Source: Burkholderia cepacia ATCC 25416
Lineage (GTDB): Bacteria; Pseudomonadota; Gammaproteobacteria; Burkholderiales; Burkholderiaceae
Length of the DNA: 64,000 bases
Assembly (NCBI RefSeq): GCF_001411495.1
Contig: NZ_CP012981.1
Location: forward strand, 1,612,001-1,676,000
Direction: 5' to 3'
Positions 17,163 to 26,982 of the stretch are shown here, piece after piece; the first letter of the stretch is position 1; the number at the start of each line of letters is the position of its first letter. The notes below the pieces were generated by a model. The model ran no database searches, had not been told where the DNA came from, and saw nothing but the letters and a program-made list of their open reading frames with translations. A program made the position numbers and the translations under genes.

Positions 17163-18314
17163 TTACCGGAACGATTCTAGAAAGCCGTCGATTCGTTCAA
17201 AGTGCTCGGCCCACGTCGGCGCTCGAAAGCGTTCGATCCGCGCGATCTGGTTCGCTCGTTCGGCGCTGTCTGGCAGCGCGTACGCGCGAATCCGAGCGAG
17301 CCATCCTGGCCCGTCGAGCGGGTCGAGATAGTTGGGAATGTCCGACGCGATCTCGTGAAAGACCGGCAGGTCGCTGGCGAGCACCGGCACGCCCAGCATC
17401 AACGCTTCGACGAGCGGCATGCCGTAGCCTTCGGCGAACGACGGGAACACGAGCGCACGCGCATGCTGCAACCAGGCGTGCAGCCGATCGTCGCTGCAAT
17501 CCGATTCCTCGATGACTGCACCGCGAATCGTGGCGCACCGCTCCAGCATGTCGATGACGTTCTCGCATTCCCAGCCGCGCCGGCCGATGACGACGAGCTT
17601 GGGAGCGGCGTCGCCCATCTGTTCGACCAGATGCCGCCATACGTGCAGGATGAACCAGTGGTTCTTGCGCGGCTCGATCGTGCTGAGCATCACGAAATAG
17701 GGTGCTGTGATCGGTGGCGGGCTCGGCGGATGAGGCTCCACCGCGGGTGCGAGGGGCGCGACGACGACCGGCGGCAGCGGCAGCGACGCTTGGCGCGCCT
17801 CGTTCGCCAACTCGTCGTAGGTCGCCTGCGAGTTGCTGATCAAGCCGCTCGCGTGCCGTAGCGCGGTATGGATGCGGGCGCGATGCGATGCGTCCACGCC
17901 CGGGCGGCAGTACTCCGGGTGCGTCAACGGAATGAGGTCATGGACCATGAAGACCGAGCGCGCGTTACGTTGCGCCATCGCCCGATAGTACCGGGGGAAC
18001 TCCATCCCGTTGTGACTGGTATGCAACAAAATTGCACGATCGAATCGCGGTGGATAAAGCTGGTTCAGCAACGCAGAAGCGATAATCTTGCGCAGCGCCC
18101 ATCGATCGCGACTGGACGACAGCAGCAACGCAAATATTTTTTGCGAGTCTTTTTCCGTTAAAACGATGGAAAAACCGCGTTCACTCAGGACTGCGCGTGC
18201 ACGGTCGCCGTATCGGCGGATGTAAGCCAGTCCAACTCTGTCTACCCCGGTGGGGATCAGGCCATCATAAAAACGGGTGGCAAGACGAGTGACGTCCAGA
18301 AGTATTTTTGTCAC
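17163..18314 (-). CDS. wcbB: GT4 glycosyltransferase (WcbB-like)
   Basis: A retaining GT-B glycosyltransferase, about 383 residues. The C-terminal GT4 domain has MLSTIEPRKNHWFILHVWRHL, VVIGRRGWECENV, and the donor-binding E-x7-E block FAEGYGMPLVEALMLGVPVLASDLPVFHEI. The N-terminal half has LIPTGVDRVGLAYIRRYG and HTSHNGMEFPRYY. The frame is open to an ATG at 18389; I prefer the GTG at 18314, which begins VTKILLDVTRLATRF, because conserved sequence starts exactly there. Neither start has a clear ribosome site. It is the first gene of the leftward unit, with wcbA abutting. The sugar transferred is unknown. Confidence 0.84.
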   Translation of the reverse strand: MTKILLDVTRLATRFYDGLIPTGVDRVGLAYIRRYGDRARAVLSERGFSIVLTEKDSQKIFALLLSSSRDRWALRKIIASALLNQLYPPRFDRAILLHTSHNGMEFPRYYRAMAQRNARSVFMVHDLIPLTHPEYCRPGVDASHRARIHTALRHASGLISNSQATYDELANEARQASLPLPPVVVAPLAPAVEPHPPSPPPITAPYFVMLSTIEPRKNHWFILHVWRHLVEQMGDAAPKLVVIGRRGWECENVIDMLERCATIRGAVIEESDCSDDRLHAWLQHARALVFPSFAEGYGMPLVEALMLGVPVLASDLPVFHEIASDIPNYLDPLDGPGWLARIRAYALPDSAERANQIARIERFRAPTWAEHFERIDGFLESFR

Positions 18315-18752
18315 GCAGGTGCAATGTGGTTGTGCGCACGGAAATGAAAGATGTTTCTGTTTGCCGAAGCGTGATGGCTCATGCAACAATTCCGCCGGGT
18401 AATTCTATGGTATCTCGCATGGCGGGACAATTCGCGCGTGCGCGTCTGTCGTCTGCACGAATGCGGGGCATGCCAAACAATTGAAGCTTGAAGTCAGATT
18501 TACCGATTCGTTCGCGCCCCCGCGCGCGGCAGCAATGGACTTTTGAGACCGCCCCTGTTTGTGCCAGACCGGCTCGCTCCTTAGCGGGCTAAGGATTCGG
18601 CTGAGCATAAGCCAGGGCAGATGGACGGCGAAAAACCGAGGGAGCTCCAAGGGCGTCTATCGGCATTTCGCGTGCGCCATGCCGGTAAATTCTCCGGTAC
18701 ATCTTACATTGTGCGGTAAAATCCGGCGGCCTTTGAATGACTGGATTGTTAA
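18315..18752. other. Divergent capsule promoter region
   Basis: 438 bp between the leftward wcbBA and rightward wcbC units with no supportable gene (363 bp if wcbB starts at 18389). It should hold both promoters. A possible -10 box TAAAAT lies about 35 bp before the wcbC ATG, without a convincing -35 box. No JUMPStart/ops element was seen. Confidence 0.6.
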
Positions 18753-19937
18753 ATGCAGAGTTTAAATCGCAGTGTTTGGGTGGCTGCTGCCATCGGCGGT
18801 GCCATTGGGTTGGCTGCTTGCGGGGCCATTCCCACGTCCGGGCCGAGTCGTTCCGAGATTAATGCCAGTGGTGGTGGCACAAATCAGGTCAGTATGCAAG
18901 GAATCCAGGTCGTTGATGTGACAGACCAGATTGCGCGGCAACTCTATGCCGGCCGCAAAAGTACGGATTTTGCAGCAGCACTGGGCGACAACTTGGCGTT
19001 TCAGCAACAGTTAGGTGTGGGGGACGTGGTCGAAGTATCGATCTGGGAGGCGCCGCCTGCGACTCTGTTTGGCGGCGGTGTGAGCGACTCCCCGGCGCCC
19101 AGCGGCGTACCGACCGGCGCGCGGTTGACCAAGCTGCCAACGCAAGTGATCGACGGCAACGGCAACATCCAGGTGCCGTTCGTTGGCGCGATCAAGGCAA
19201 CCGGACGTACGCCGAGCCAATTGCAAGCCTATATCGCGGCGCGCCTGAAAAATATCGCGCATGACCCGCAGGTTCTGGTGCAACTGGCGCGCAACGAGAC
19301 CTCGTATGTCACCGTGGTGGGAGACGTAACGAGTAGTACGCGCATGCAACTGAGCGCGCGTGGCGAACGCGTGCTCGACGCAGTCGCCGCGGCCGGTGGA
19401 GTGAAGCAGCCGATCAACAAGACCATGATTCAAGTGACGCGTGGCGAAACGGTCGCGCTGGAGCCTCTGGAGACGGTGATTCGCGATCCGCGCCAGAACG
19501 TGCCGCTCAAGGCCGGTGACGTCGTCACTGCATTGTTTCAGCCCTACAGCTTTACTGCGTTCGGTGCGACGGGCAAGAACGAGGAAATCAATTTCGAGGC
19601 ACAGGGCATCACGTTGGCGCAGGCATTGGCGCGGGCTGGGGGCCTGCAGGACTCGCGTTCGGACGCACAGGGCGTATTCATTTTCCGGCTGGAAGATCAG
19701 CAGGCGCTCAAGTGGCCCAACCAGCCTGTGCGAACGACGGCCAACGGCAAAGTCCCCGTCATTTACCACGTCAACCTGAAAGACCCGGATTCGTTCTTCG
19801 TGGCGCAGAGTTTCATGATGGGCAACAAGGACGTCCTCTACGTCTCCAATGCGCCGGTGGCGGAACTGCAGAAAGTGCTGAACCTAGTGTTCTCCGTGGC
19901 TTACCCGATCGTGTCTGGTGTGCAGACGTTAAGATAA
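18753..19937 (+). CDS. wcbC: Capsule export outer-membrane lipoprotein (OPX family, Wza/KpsD/BexD-like)
   Basis: A 394-residue outer-membrane polysaccharide export protein. The signal peptide ends in a lipobox, GLAACG, with the modified Cys at residue 23. A Poly_export domain follows (LGVGDVVEVSIWEAPP near 90, then GNGNIQVPFVGAIKATGRTP near 134), then SLBB-type repeats (YVTVVGDVTSSTRMQLSARG near 190; FTAFGATGKNEEINFEAQG near 268). The size fits the BexD/CtrA subgroup of ABC-dependent capsules. It forms the outer-membrane and periplasmic channel with WcbD and Wzm/Wzt. First gene of the rightward operon; wcbD starts 2 bp after its stop. Confidence 0.94.
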   Translation: MQSLNRSVWVAAAIGGAIGLAACGAIPTSGPSRSEINASGGGTNQVSMQGIQVVDVTDQIARQLYAGRKSTDFAAALGDNLAFQQQLGVGDVVEVSIWEAPPATLFGGGVSDSPAPSGVPTGARLTKLPTQVIDGNGNIQVPFVGAIKATGRTPSQLQAYIAARLKNIAHDPQVLVQLARNETSYVTVVGDVTSSTRMQLSARGERVLDAVAAAGGVKQPINKTMIQVTRGETVALEPLETVIRDPRQNVPLKAGDVVTALFQPYSFTAFGATGKNEEINFEAQGITLAQALARAGGLQDSRSDAQGVFIFRLEDQQALKWPNQPVRTTANGKVPVIYHVNLKDPDSFFVAQSFMMGNKDVLYVSNAPVAELQKVLNLVFSVAYPIVSGVQTLR

Positions 19938-19939
19938 TT

Positions 19940-21046
19940 ATGAAATTTCTGAAGCGCATTAATCGTTTGTTTTTGATAACGGTCGTCATACCTACCGGTA
20001 TTGCGATTATTTATTTTGGTTTGATTGCTAGCGATGAATACACTTCCGTCAGCAGTTTCCTTATTCGCAGCCCGCAGCAAACCAGCGCCACCGGGCTGGG
20101 TGGGTTGCTGAAAGGCGTCGGCGGATTTTCGCAGCCCGAAGGAAGCGCGTACACGGTTCAGAAATACATTCTCTCGCGCGATGCGATGATGGTTCTGGAT
20201 CGTGAGCAGCACATAAAATCGGAATTTCAAAAAAGCTCAATCGATTTTGTGAATCGATTTTCCATTCTTGGCTTTAATGAAAGTCTGGAAGAGTTTTATC
20301 TTTACTATGGCAAGAAAATCGTCGATGCGAAAGTCGATACCGATTCTCCGATCGTGACGTTGAGCACGAATGCGTATGACGCACGTCTCGCCTGGAGCAT
20401 GAACAAGCGCCTGCTGGAGTTGGGCGAGCGAATCGTCAACCAGATGAATGCGCGAGCCAGGGCTGACTTGATCAATACCGCCCAACATGACGTCGACGTT
20501 GCCAAGGAAAATGATCGTGTCGCCACATTGGCATTGGCGCGTTATCGGAACAATGCGGGTGTAATCGATCCTGAGCGCCAGTCCACCATTCCGTTGCAGC
20601 AGGTCGGGAAATTGCAGGACGACCTGATTGCCACTCGCGTGCAGATTGCCCAGATGGAGCGACTGTCGCCGGCCAACCCGGGGCTGCCCACTTTGCGGGA
20701 TCGTGCCAAGTTGCTGCAACAGGCAATCGATCAGGTGAGCCAGCACGTTGCCGGTACCCAAGGCGCCTCGTTAGCCAGCAAGGCTGCGGAGTTCCAGCGT
20801 CTGACGTTGGAAAAGGACGTGGCCGACAAGATTCTTGCGGGTGCCATCACGTTGCTGGATCAGGCGCGTGTCGAAGCCGAGCGAAAGCAGCTCTACCTCG
20901 AGCGTATCTCGGAACCCAGTTTGCCGGATTACGCGATGAATCCGCGCCGCGCCCGAGCGATTCTCGCGACGTTCCTTCTCGGTCTTGTTCTGTGGGGCGT
21001 GCTGACCATCGTTATCGGTGGAGTGAAGGAACACTATGAGCGTTGA
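19940..21046 (+). CDS. wcbD: Capsule export inner-membrane protein (PCP-3, KpsE/CtrB-like)
   Basis: A 368-residue polysaccharide co-polymerase/export adaptor. It has an N-terminal TM segment (FLITVVIPTGIAIIYFGLIAS), a long periplasmic part rich in coiled coil, and a C-terminal TM segment (AILATFLLGLVLWGVLTIVIGG) preceded by the proline-containing EPSLPDYAMNPRR. The internal ARADLINTAQHDVDVAKEND helix is typical of KpsE/CtrB. It links the Wzm-Wzt transporter to WcbC. The ATG at 19940 lies 2 bp after wcbC, and the 3' end overlaps wzm by 11 bp, implying tight coupling. Confidence 0.94.
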   Translation: MKFLKRINRLFLITVVIPTGIAIIYFGLIASDEYTSVSSFLIRSPQQTSATGLGGLLKGVGGFSQPEGSAYTVQKYILSRDAMMVLDREQHIKSEFQKSSIDFVNRFSILGFNESLEEFYLYYGKKIVDAKVDTDSPIVTLSTNAYDARLAWSMNKRLLELGERIVNQMNARARADLINTAQHDVDVAKENDRVATLALARYRNNAGVIDPERQSTIPLQQVGKLQDDLIATRVQIAQMERLSPANPGLPTLRDRAKLLQQAIDQVSQHVAGTQGASLASKAAEFQRLTLEKDVADKILAGAITLLDQARVEAERKQLYLERISEPSLPDYAMNPRRARAILATFLLGLVLWGVLTIVIGGVKEHYER

Positions 21047-21830
21047 TCACCGTCCCCCGACATTCTCGGATCAACTGCGTATCCAGGTCCGAGTAATCTG
21101 GGCGTTGGTGATGCGCGAAATGATCACGCGCTTCGGCCGAGAGGGGCTCGGCGTGCTGTGGATAATGGCCGAGCCGGCCATGTTCGTTATCGGGGTGATG
21201 GTTATTTTCAGTCATACCGAAACAACGACTCGGTATTCGGTGGCAGAGTATCTGGCTGTCAGTTATCCAACCTTGCTCCTTTGGCGAAATACTACCGGCC
21301 GAGTGATGAAGGCCATCGAATTCAATCGTGCATTGCTGCATCACAAGCCGATTCGTCCGATCGATATATTATATTCACGGATCATCCTCGAATTTGCGGG
21401 GGCGGCTGCTTCGTTCCTGGTGCTGTACGTTGTGTTGGTCGTGATTGGTATTTGCCAATTCCCGGCTGACGTGCTGAGCATGATTCTCGGGTATCTTCTT
21501 GTCGTCTGGTTTTCGTTCAATTTCGTCATGACTATGGCGGCATTGTCGGAATTGAGTGAGGCGATAGAGCGGGTTTCGCACATCATCCTGTATCTGATGA
21601 TTCCGTTTTCGGGGGTCTTTATTCCTACATATGTTCTTCCGCCGAAAATAGGTGAACTGATGACGTATTTTCCCCTGATTGATGCAGTGGAATATTTCCA
21701 CTACGGATATTACGGGGATCGTATGCCGACGATGTTTTACCTTGACTATACCGTAGCCGTGTTGACGTTTTTTACACTCTTTGCGCTTTCGATTGCCCAC
21801 GTCGCCATCCGGCGCGTGCAGTTGAACTGA
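21036..21830 (+). CDS. wzm: Capsule ABC transporter permease (Wzm/KpsM)
   Basis: A 264-residue ABC-2 type permease with about six TM helices. The N-terminal cytoplasmic helix RIQVRVIWALVMREMITRFGREGLGVLW is the KpsM/CtrC signature, and the motif around RVSHIILYLMIPFSGVFIP is in the expected place. It forms the membrane channel that flips the finished lipid-linked capsule chain. It overlaps wcbD by 11 bp; wzt starts 8 bp downstream, preceded by GAGGGGAAG, a good ribosome site. Confidence 0.95.
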   Translation: MSVDHRPPTFSDQLRIQVRVIWALVMREMITRFGREGLGVLWIMAEPAMFVIGVMVIFSHTETTTRYSVAEYLAVSYPTLLLWRNTTGRVMKAIEFNRALLHHKPIRPIDILYSRIILEFAGAAASFLVLYVVLVVIGICQFPADVLSMILGYLLVVWFSFNFVMTMAALSELSEAIERVSHIILYLMIPFSGVFIPTYVLPPKIGELMTYFPLIDAVEYFHYGYYGDRMPTMFYLDYTVAVLTFFTLFALSIAHVAIRRVQLN

Positions 21831-21838
21831 GGGGAAGC

Positions 21839-22492
21839 ATGATTGAATTGCGCAATGTCACCAAACGCTACTCGATCCATCACGGGCGTTCGCATCGGGA
21901 AGTGCTCAGAGGCGTCAACCTGCGTGTGCAGGCGGGTGAGCGGTGGGGTATTCTCGGACGTAACGGTGCCGGGAAGTCGACGTTGATTCGTATCATCAGC
22001 GGCTCTGACAAACCGCATTCCGGTGAGGTCGTCAAGTCGATGTCCGTATCGTGGCCGCTGGCATTTGGCGGCACGTTCCAGGGCAGCCTGACGGGCAAGG
22101 ATAATGTACGTCTGATCTCTCGCGTATACAACGTCGACTATCGAAAAGCGCTCGACCTGGTTGAGGATTTCGCCGAGCTCGGTGCGTATCTTGACGAACC
22201 GGTCAAGTCATATTCTTCCGGCATGGCTTCGAGGCTGGCTTTTGCTATCTCGATGTCGATCGAATTCGATTGTTTCCTGATCGACGAAGGGATGTCCGTC
22301 GGCGATCATCGTTTTCATCAGAAGTGCAATGTCGAATTGTTCGAGAAGCGCGGTGACCGGGCGATGATTATCGTTGCACACCAGACAGATCTCATCCGGA
22401 ATCATTGCAGCCATGCTGCGGTGCTTGATGATGGTGTACTGAAGGCTTGCGGGACGGTTGACGAGGCGATTGAGATCTACGAATCGCTTTAA
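21839..22492 (+). CDS. wzt: Capsule ABC transporter ATP-binding protein (Wzt/KpsT)
   Basis: A 217-residue ATPase. Walker A is WGILGRNGAGKSTLIRI near residue 40. The ABC signature is the KpsT variant SYSSGMASRLAFA near 121, and Walker B plus D-loop is FDCFLIDEGMSVGDHRF near 142. The short length shows it lacks the C-terminal carbohydrate-binding domain of O-antigen Wzt proteins, so it belongs to the KpsT/CtrD group that exports capsule without reading a terminal cap. It powers Wzm. Last gene of the compact export block; 302 bp without a gene follow. Confidence 0.95.
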   Translation: MIELRNVTKRYSIHHGRSHREVLRGVNLRVQAGERWGILGRNGAGKSTLIRIISGSDKPHSGEVVKSMSVSWPLAFGGTFQGSLTGKDNVRLISRVYNVDYRKALDLVEDFAELGAYLDEPVKSYSSGMASRLAFAISMSIEFDCFLIDEGMSVGDHRFHQKCNVELFEKRGDRAMIIVAHQTDLIRNHCSHAAVLDDGVLKACGTVDEAIEIYESL

Positions 22493-22794
22493 CGTTGTGG
22501 AAGAGTGATTTTCTGCAGGTGACCGCCCGAAATGTGTTCGCTGATTCTTGCGAGGGAGGAGCGCGTCACTTCATGTTCAGCAGTTGGTTGGATACTTGAC
22601 GGATGGGGCCCGGGCATTTGTAGTGGAATCGATTTGATATTGTAAGGCTGCATCCGATTTGTAATCGATTGTTCGGTGTGGAAGACGTTTTCGCACGAAA
22701 ATTGGAACGGTTGCTACAACGCAGAGCTGGCTTCCTTGTAGATGAAAGGGAAGCTCTTTGTCGCTATTCCAGGTTTTATAATTAAATTGCGGGA
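22493..22794 (+). other. Gene-free spacer between wzt and the first modular glycosyltransferase
   Basis: 302 bp, AT-richer than the flanks. No open frame with protein-like features and no clear hairpin terminator was seen. A separate promoter for the glycosyltransferase block is plausible but could not be located. Confidence 0.5.
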
Positions 22795-25700
22795 GTGAAA
22801 TTCGTGAAGCGAGTGGATTTTGAATTTTATCGTGATTGGTATCCGGAAATCAAAGATCTGAGCGATGATGAGATCATTAATCACTGGCGCGCCAGCAATA
22901 ACCTCACGAGACACGTCCGCAATATTTTCGGGGTTCGGCATCGCAGCAACGGGAAAAAAACCCATTCATCGTTCTCGGATCTGACCGAGTCGCTCAATCT
23001 GAAGGTGTCGAATATTCCGAATGATTTTGATTGGAAAAAATACATCCTGCTGAACGGTGATCTGCCTCAGTCGTGGAGTCGTTGGCATGCGATGCTGCAT
23101 TATCTGCAATATGGCATCGCGGAACAGAGAAGCTACAGGGAGCAAGGGTTCTCCGAGGTCGGTGCCTTTGTCGAGTTCAATGTAGACTGGTATGCCAAGA
23201 TCTATCATCTCGAAGATGGCCAGCAGCCGGTCCAGCATTATCAGGAAATTGGCAGGGCCAACTTGCTTGCCCCGAATGCTGAGTTTTCACCAATTAGTTA
23301 CTGGAAATTCAACCCGGATGTCGCTCGCACGTTGACTGACCCGCTGCTGCATTATGTGTCGTACGGTCATGCGGAGCAGCGGGAGTTTTCCCGGGCGGAT
23401 ATCTCGTTCGAGAAGTCGCGTAAAATTTACTCTACGGAAGAAATTGGTTCGGCTCGACAATTCTTCCAATTCAATTCCGATTTTTATCTGGAAAATAGGC
23501 CGGATCTGAAGAACGCCAGCGTGGATCCCTTTGAACACTATGTGGTGTTCGGGGAATCCGAGCGTGCCCAGCCATCCAGATTTTTTGATCCGTCCTATTA
23601 CAAGGAAAAATATTCGTCGAGCCTGGAGCGTTGGCCGCATTCCGCGCTTGAGCATTTCCTTTCAATCGGCATGTTGACGGGGCATTTCCCGTCGCAAGAG
23701 GTTGCCGCAGGGGCGAGACGGCTGAACTATCACTCGGCGATCGAGTGGGTTCGTCATTGGCTGGGGTTGAGTGAGCCAACCCAGGGCAAAAAAGAGTTGC
23801 ACCTGCTCGAAGGTGAAGCCAGCTACGCGGAAGCCAAGTATGAAAAATCCGCAAAATCTGCCGGGACGAAAACGCTGAACTGGGTCATTCCGCTGTTCTC
23901 GAAGGGGGGAGGCGGACACACGACCATTTTCAGATGCGCCAGAACGTTGGCGCGGTTGGGTTGGAAGTCGGTGTTCTGGGTCGATGACGCGACCAACAGT
24001 GCTCAAATCGATGCGCTGTATTCGGAATATATCGGCCATTTTCCGAGCACGAATGTTTCTTTCCGTCTGATGGAGAGCGGGTTCAAGTCGATCGAGAACG
24101 AGTTCTTGATTGCGACGGCCTGGACAACCGTATATACCGTTGCCGAGAACGTACAGTCGAATGTCAGGCTGTATTTTCTGCAGGATAGGGAAAGCCTTTT
24201 CTTGCCGGCTGGAACGGATGCACTTCGCGCCGAGTACACGTTCAAGATGGGGTTGGACTTTGTGTGTGCAGGGAATTGGCTCGAATCGCTGATTTCCGAT
24301 CAGGACGGTGACCACACGCATTTTGAATTGTGCGCGGAATCGGTTTTCCAGAAAAAGGATCCGAAACTGGAAGAACGCGATATCCTCGCCGTCATCTACG
24401 TCCGCGGGCATACGAATCGACGCTGTTCGGACTTGATGATCGATGTAGCAAATCGACTCTCCAGGTTGGGAATGGGCGAGGTTGTAATTTTTGGCGACGA
24501 CGAGCCCGGGCCTCGCGTGTCGCCGACCGTCACGAACGCAGGGATACTGAGCGTTCAACAGATGGCGGAGTTGTTTCAGCGAGCGAAATTTGGTCTTGCA
24601 GCTTCGGCGACCAACTATTCGATCTTGCCGGTGGAACTGGCGGCGGCTGGAACGATCGTCATTCAGCCGAGATCCGAATCGACGCAGAAAACTACCGATA
24701 TTCACGGGGCGATATCTGTCGCGCCTACGAGTGAAGCAGTCGTTGGAAAAATCCTCTCGTTGGCAAAGAATCTTGATCAACCGAAATTCGATGAACTCCG
24801 CAGTGAGTACATGAACTTCGCGCGTTCGATTTCATGGGAAAGCGAGTTCGAGAAATTGTCAGGCTGGCTTGATGAAAAATTGAGCCCGGATCATCGCGGT
24901 GCTCCCGCTGTTGTCGTGAAAAAGAACGTCGGCGTCGTCATACCTACGTACTACCCTGATATGGATTTCGAAGGGGTAGTCGAGGCAATACACGGGCAGT
25001 TGACGTCCTACAACACCGAAATCCAGATTGTCGATACGCGGAAAGGTGGAGAAGTATCTCCGGTTATCGAAAAAATCGAACGTCTTGGTTTGGCGAAGGT
25101 TCATGCGATCGACGTGTCGCAGTTCCAGCATGGCGACACCCGCAATCTTGGGGCTGAGTTGCATCAAGCGGATTATTACGCTTATCTGACGCAAGATGCG
25201 CTTCCGGCAACTGAGTATTGGCTGGAATCTCTGGTGTCTCCGCTTGCCATGCTGCCGGACTGCGGGTACTCGTTTGGGGCACATCGGGCTTATCAGCAGC
25301 ATCATCCGATTTACGATTACGACCTTTCGCAGCATTTCGGCAACATTGGAACGCAGTTTGGCATTCTGACGGACAGAAGGCGCTGGGGGGATCGATATCA
25401 AAGCGATCAATTCTTCAGGGCCGGACTGTGCTTCAACAGTGACAACAACGCTGCCTATCGGGGTGACTTGCTCAGGCACTACCGTTTCCCGAGCGTCGAG
25501 TTTGCGGAAGATCAAGGGATCGCGAAGCGATTGCTTGATGCCGGATATTCCCGGGCGTATTGCCCGGGTGCTGTCGTGTTTCATTCCCACGACTACACGA
25601 ACAACCCCGCGGAGTCGTTCAAGAGAGGAACGGAGGAAGCGGAAGCTTTGTTCCAGAATTTCGGGATCGTGAGATTTTCGTCCGTAAGGGACTATCTGTA

Positions 25701-25863
25701 TTCGATTCGACACGTCGAGCGGGCTGTCATGATGGATGCCGCTCGACTTGGGTTGGCGCAATCTGATTGCGCCGGCATTATCGAGGCCAAGAAGAAATAC
25801 ATCGACGGGCTGTGGTTCGTTTCGAGAAATCTTCTCGAAAAAAACGACACCGTGAAGATGTGA
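22795..25863 (+). CDS. Modular bifunctional glycosyltransferase: repeat domain, WsaF-like GT4, rhamnosyl-type GT2
   Basis: A 1,022-residue cytosolic protein. Residues ~10-310 hold about five to six degenerate copies of an F-D/N-x-x-x-Y ... P-x-x-H-Y-x-x-x-G-x-x-E-x-R repeat (examples: FNVDWYAKIYHLEDG, DPLLHYVSYGHAEQREF, FDPSYYKEKYSSS). Residues ~360-690 are a GT4 domain like rhamnosyltransferase WsaF (FSKGGGGHTTIFRCARTLA at 367; NYSILPVELAAAGT at 608). Residues ~711-1000 are a GT2 domain with features of rhamnosyltransferases (VGVVIPTYYPD, FQHGDTRNLGAEL, FRAGLCFNSDNNAAYRG, FAEDQGIAKRLLDAGY). With rmlBDAC nearby, both domains may transfer L-rhamnose. The GTG at 22795 after GCGGGA is the start used; a second GTG lies 9 bp on. 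Confidence 0.85.
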   Translation: MKFVKRVDFEFYRDWYPEIKDLSDDEIINHWRASNNLTRHVRNIFGVRHRSNGKKTHSSFSDLTESLNLKVSNIPNDFDWKKYILLNGDLPQSWSRWHAMLHYLQYGIAEQRSYREQGFSEVGAFVEFNVDWYAKIYHLEDGQQPVQHYQEIGRANLLAPNAEFSPISYWKFNPDVARTLTDPLLHYVSYGHAEQREFSRADISFEKSRKIYSTEEIGSARQFFQFNSDFYLENRPDLKNASVDPFEHYVVFGESERAQPSRFFDPSYYKEKYSSSLERWPHSALEHFLSIGMLTGHFPSQEVAAGARRLNYHSAIEWVRHWLGLSEPTQGKKELHLLEGEASYAEAKYEKSAKSAGTKTLNWVIPLFSKGGGGHTTIFRCARTLARLGWKSVFWVDDATNSAQIDALYSEYIGHFPSTNVSFRLMESGFKSIENEFLIATAWTTVYTVAENVQSNVRLYFLQDRESLFLPAGTDALRAEYTFKMGLDFVCAGNWLESLISDQDGDHTHFELCAESVFQKKDPKLEERDILAVIYVRGHTNRRCSDLMIDVANRLSRLGMGEVVIFGDDEPGPRVSPTVTNAGILSVQQMAELFQRAKFGLAASATNYSILPVELAAAGTIVIQPRSESTQKTTDIHGAISVAPTSEAVVGKILSLAKNLDQPKFDELRSEYMNFARSISWESEFEKLSGWLDEKLSPDHRGAPAVVVKKNVGVVIPTYYPDMDFEGVVEAIHGQLTSYNTEIQIVDTRKGGEVSPVIEKIERLGLAKVHAIDVSQFQHGDTRNLGAELHQADYYAYLTQDALPATEYWLESLVSPLAMLPDCGYSFGAHRAYQQHHPIYDYDLSQHFGNIGTQFGILTDRRRWGDRYQSDQFFRAGLCFNSDNNAAYRGDLLRHYRFPSVEFAEDQGIAKRLLDAGYSRAYCPGAVVFHSHDYTNNPAESFKRGTEEAEALFQNFGIVRFSSVRDYLYSIRHVERAVMMDAARLGLAQSDCAGIIEAKKKYIDGLWFVSRNLLEKNDTVKM

Positions 25864-26982
25864 CTTGAATGATTTCGTGCTCGGGGTACGCTTCCGTGCA
25901 CGATATTGGTGTCGATCCGATATATCGTTAGTTCACTCCGGGAAGCGCTGAACGGTGAGTCAACGGGCAGGGTGCAAATGCGATGGCGTCGTGTCTTGTG
26001 GATGAAACTGCGAAGCGACGATCGTCGAGACCACTCGGGCTCGAAGGCGAACCTCGCTTCCCGGACCTTTCACTCGCATGACGGATTGTTTCCATGAACC
26101 GACCGCAGCAGATTTATCGCGAATGCCGGGTTTGCTCGGGGAACAGGTTGGGCAAGTGCGCAGCGCGCCTGGTCAACTTTTCGCGTTACGTCATGCGACA
26201 GCGAGAAGGGTTCTTGACGATATGAAACGTGGCGCGATCCGCGAGCGGATCCTCGCCTCGGTTCGTTGGTCGGCGAGCGCCGGATTAGGCTGCGAGTTTC
26301 TGTGTACTGCCCTTGAGCGCACGGTGCCTGGTGGCCGTGCGCCACGTTTCCGACGCATTTCTCGTCCAGGCGTTTTCGCGTGTCCCGCGCGTGGCATGCT
26401 GCCGAACTCTTCCGGTTCAATGGTCGACGTTTTGTCACGTGCGCTCAGGCTGCCCTATGGGCTTCCACAAAGTTCATCTACCATTTCATCGTGCCAAGTT
26501 GGTCCGGCGGAATGTCTTCTGCAGTGCCCGCGGCTGTGCCAGAGGCAGCCGCTCCACAATGAACGAATCGGTGTCTGCCACGTGCCCCGACCTAGATATT
26601 TTTCCGAGCAAGCCTGTACGGCTCCGTGGTCGTTTCATTGCACCTCAAGCGATGGGGGGGGCGCGGGAACGGAGTCGAGGCTGTGGTTGCGGAACCGGCG
26701 CGGGAACAATGGGTGGCAACGCGCCGGAGGGGCGTTCCGCGGTGGCGCCGACTCATATTTCGACACGCTCGATGGCGCGACAGCTACCGCTGTCCAGAGG
26801 GCAGCATCGTCGCTCGAAAGCCCCGGCGGGTCTTCTGATCAGTCGCACATGTCGCCGATGGCCGAGACGAGCCGTGAGATCAAGCGAAGCAATCAACATG
26901 AACGCCTGATTGGCGAGATGTTTGACTAAGATGAATTTCGATGAATGGCAATTTTGTTGATTCAATCTAATGGGAATGTTCG
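25864..26982. other. 1.1 kb without a recognisable gene between two giant glycosyltransferases
   Basis: Open frames exist on both strands, the longest in-frame stretch being 26078-26929 on the plus strand. Their translations show no domain, no membrane segment and a composition rich in Arg, Ser and Cys, as expected for chance frames. The stretch is unusually long for an otherwise packed operon and may be a decayed gene. No terminal inverted repeats or transposase motifs were found. Confidence 0.5.

Noticed and set aside
18390..18752. JUMPStart/ops element expected upstream of capsule export genes
   Set aside because: The GGCGGTAG core was not found in this region.
26078..26929. An 850-bp plus-strand open frame in the spacer before the giant glycosyltransferase
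   Set aside because: No ribosome site, no recognisable domain, and Cys/Ser/Arg-rich composition; overlapping frames on both strands are equally open.
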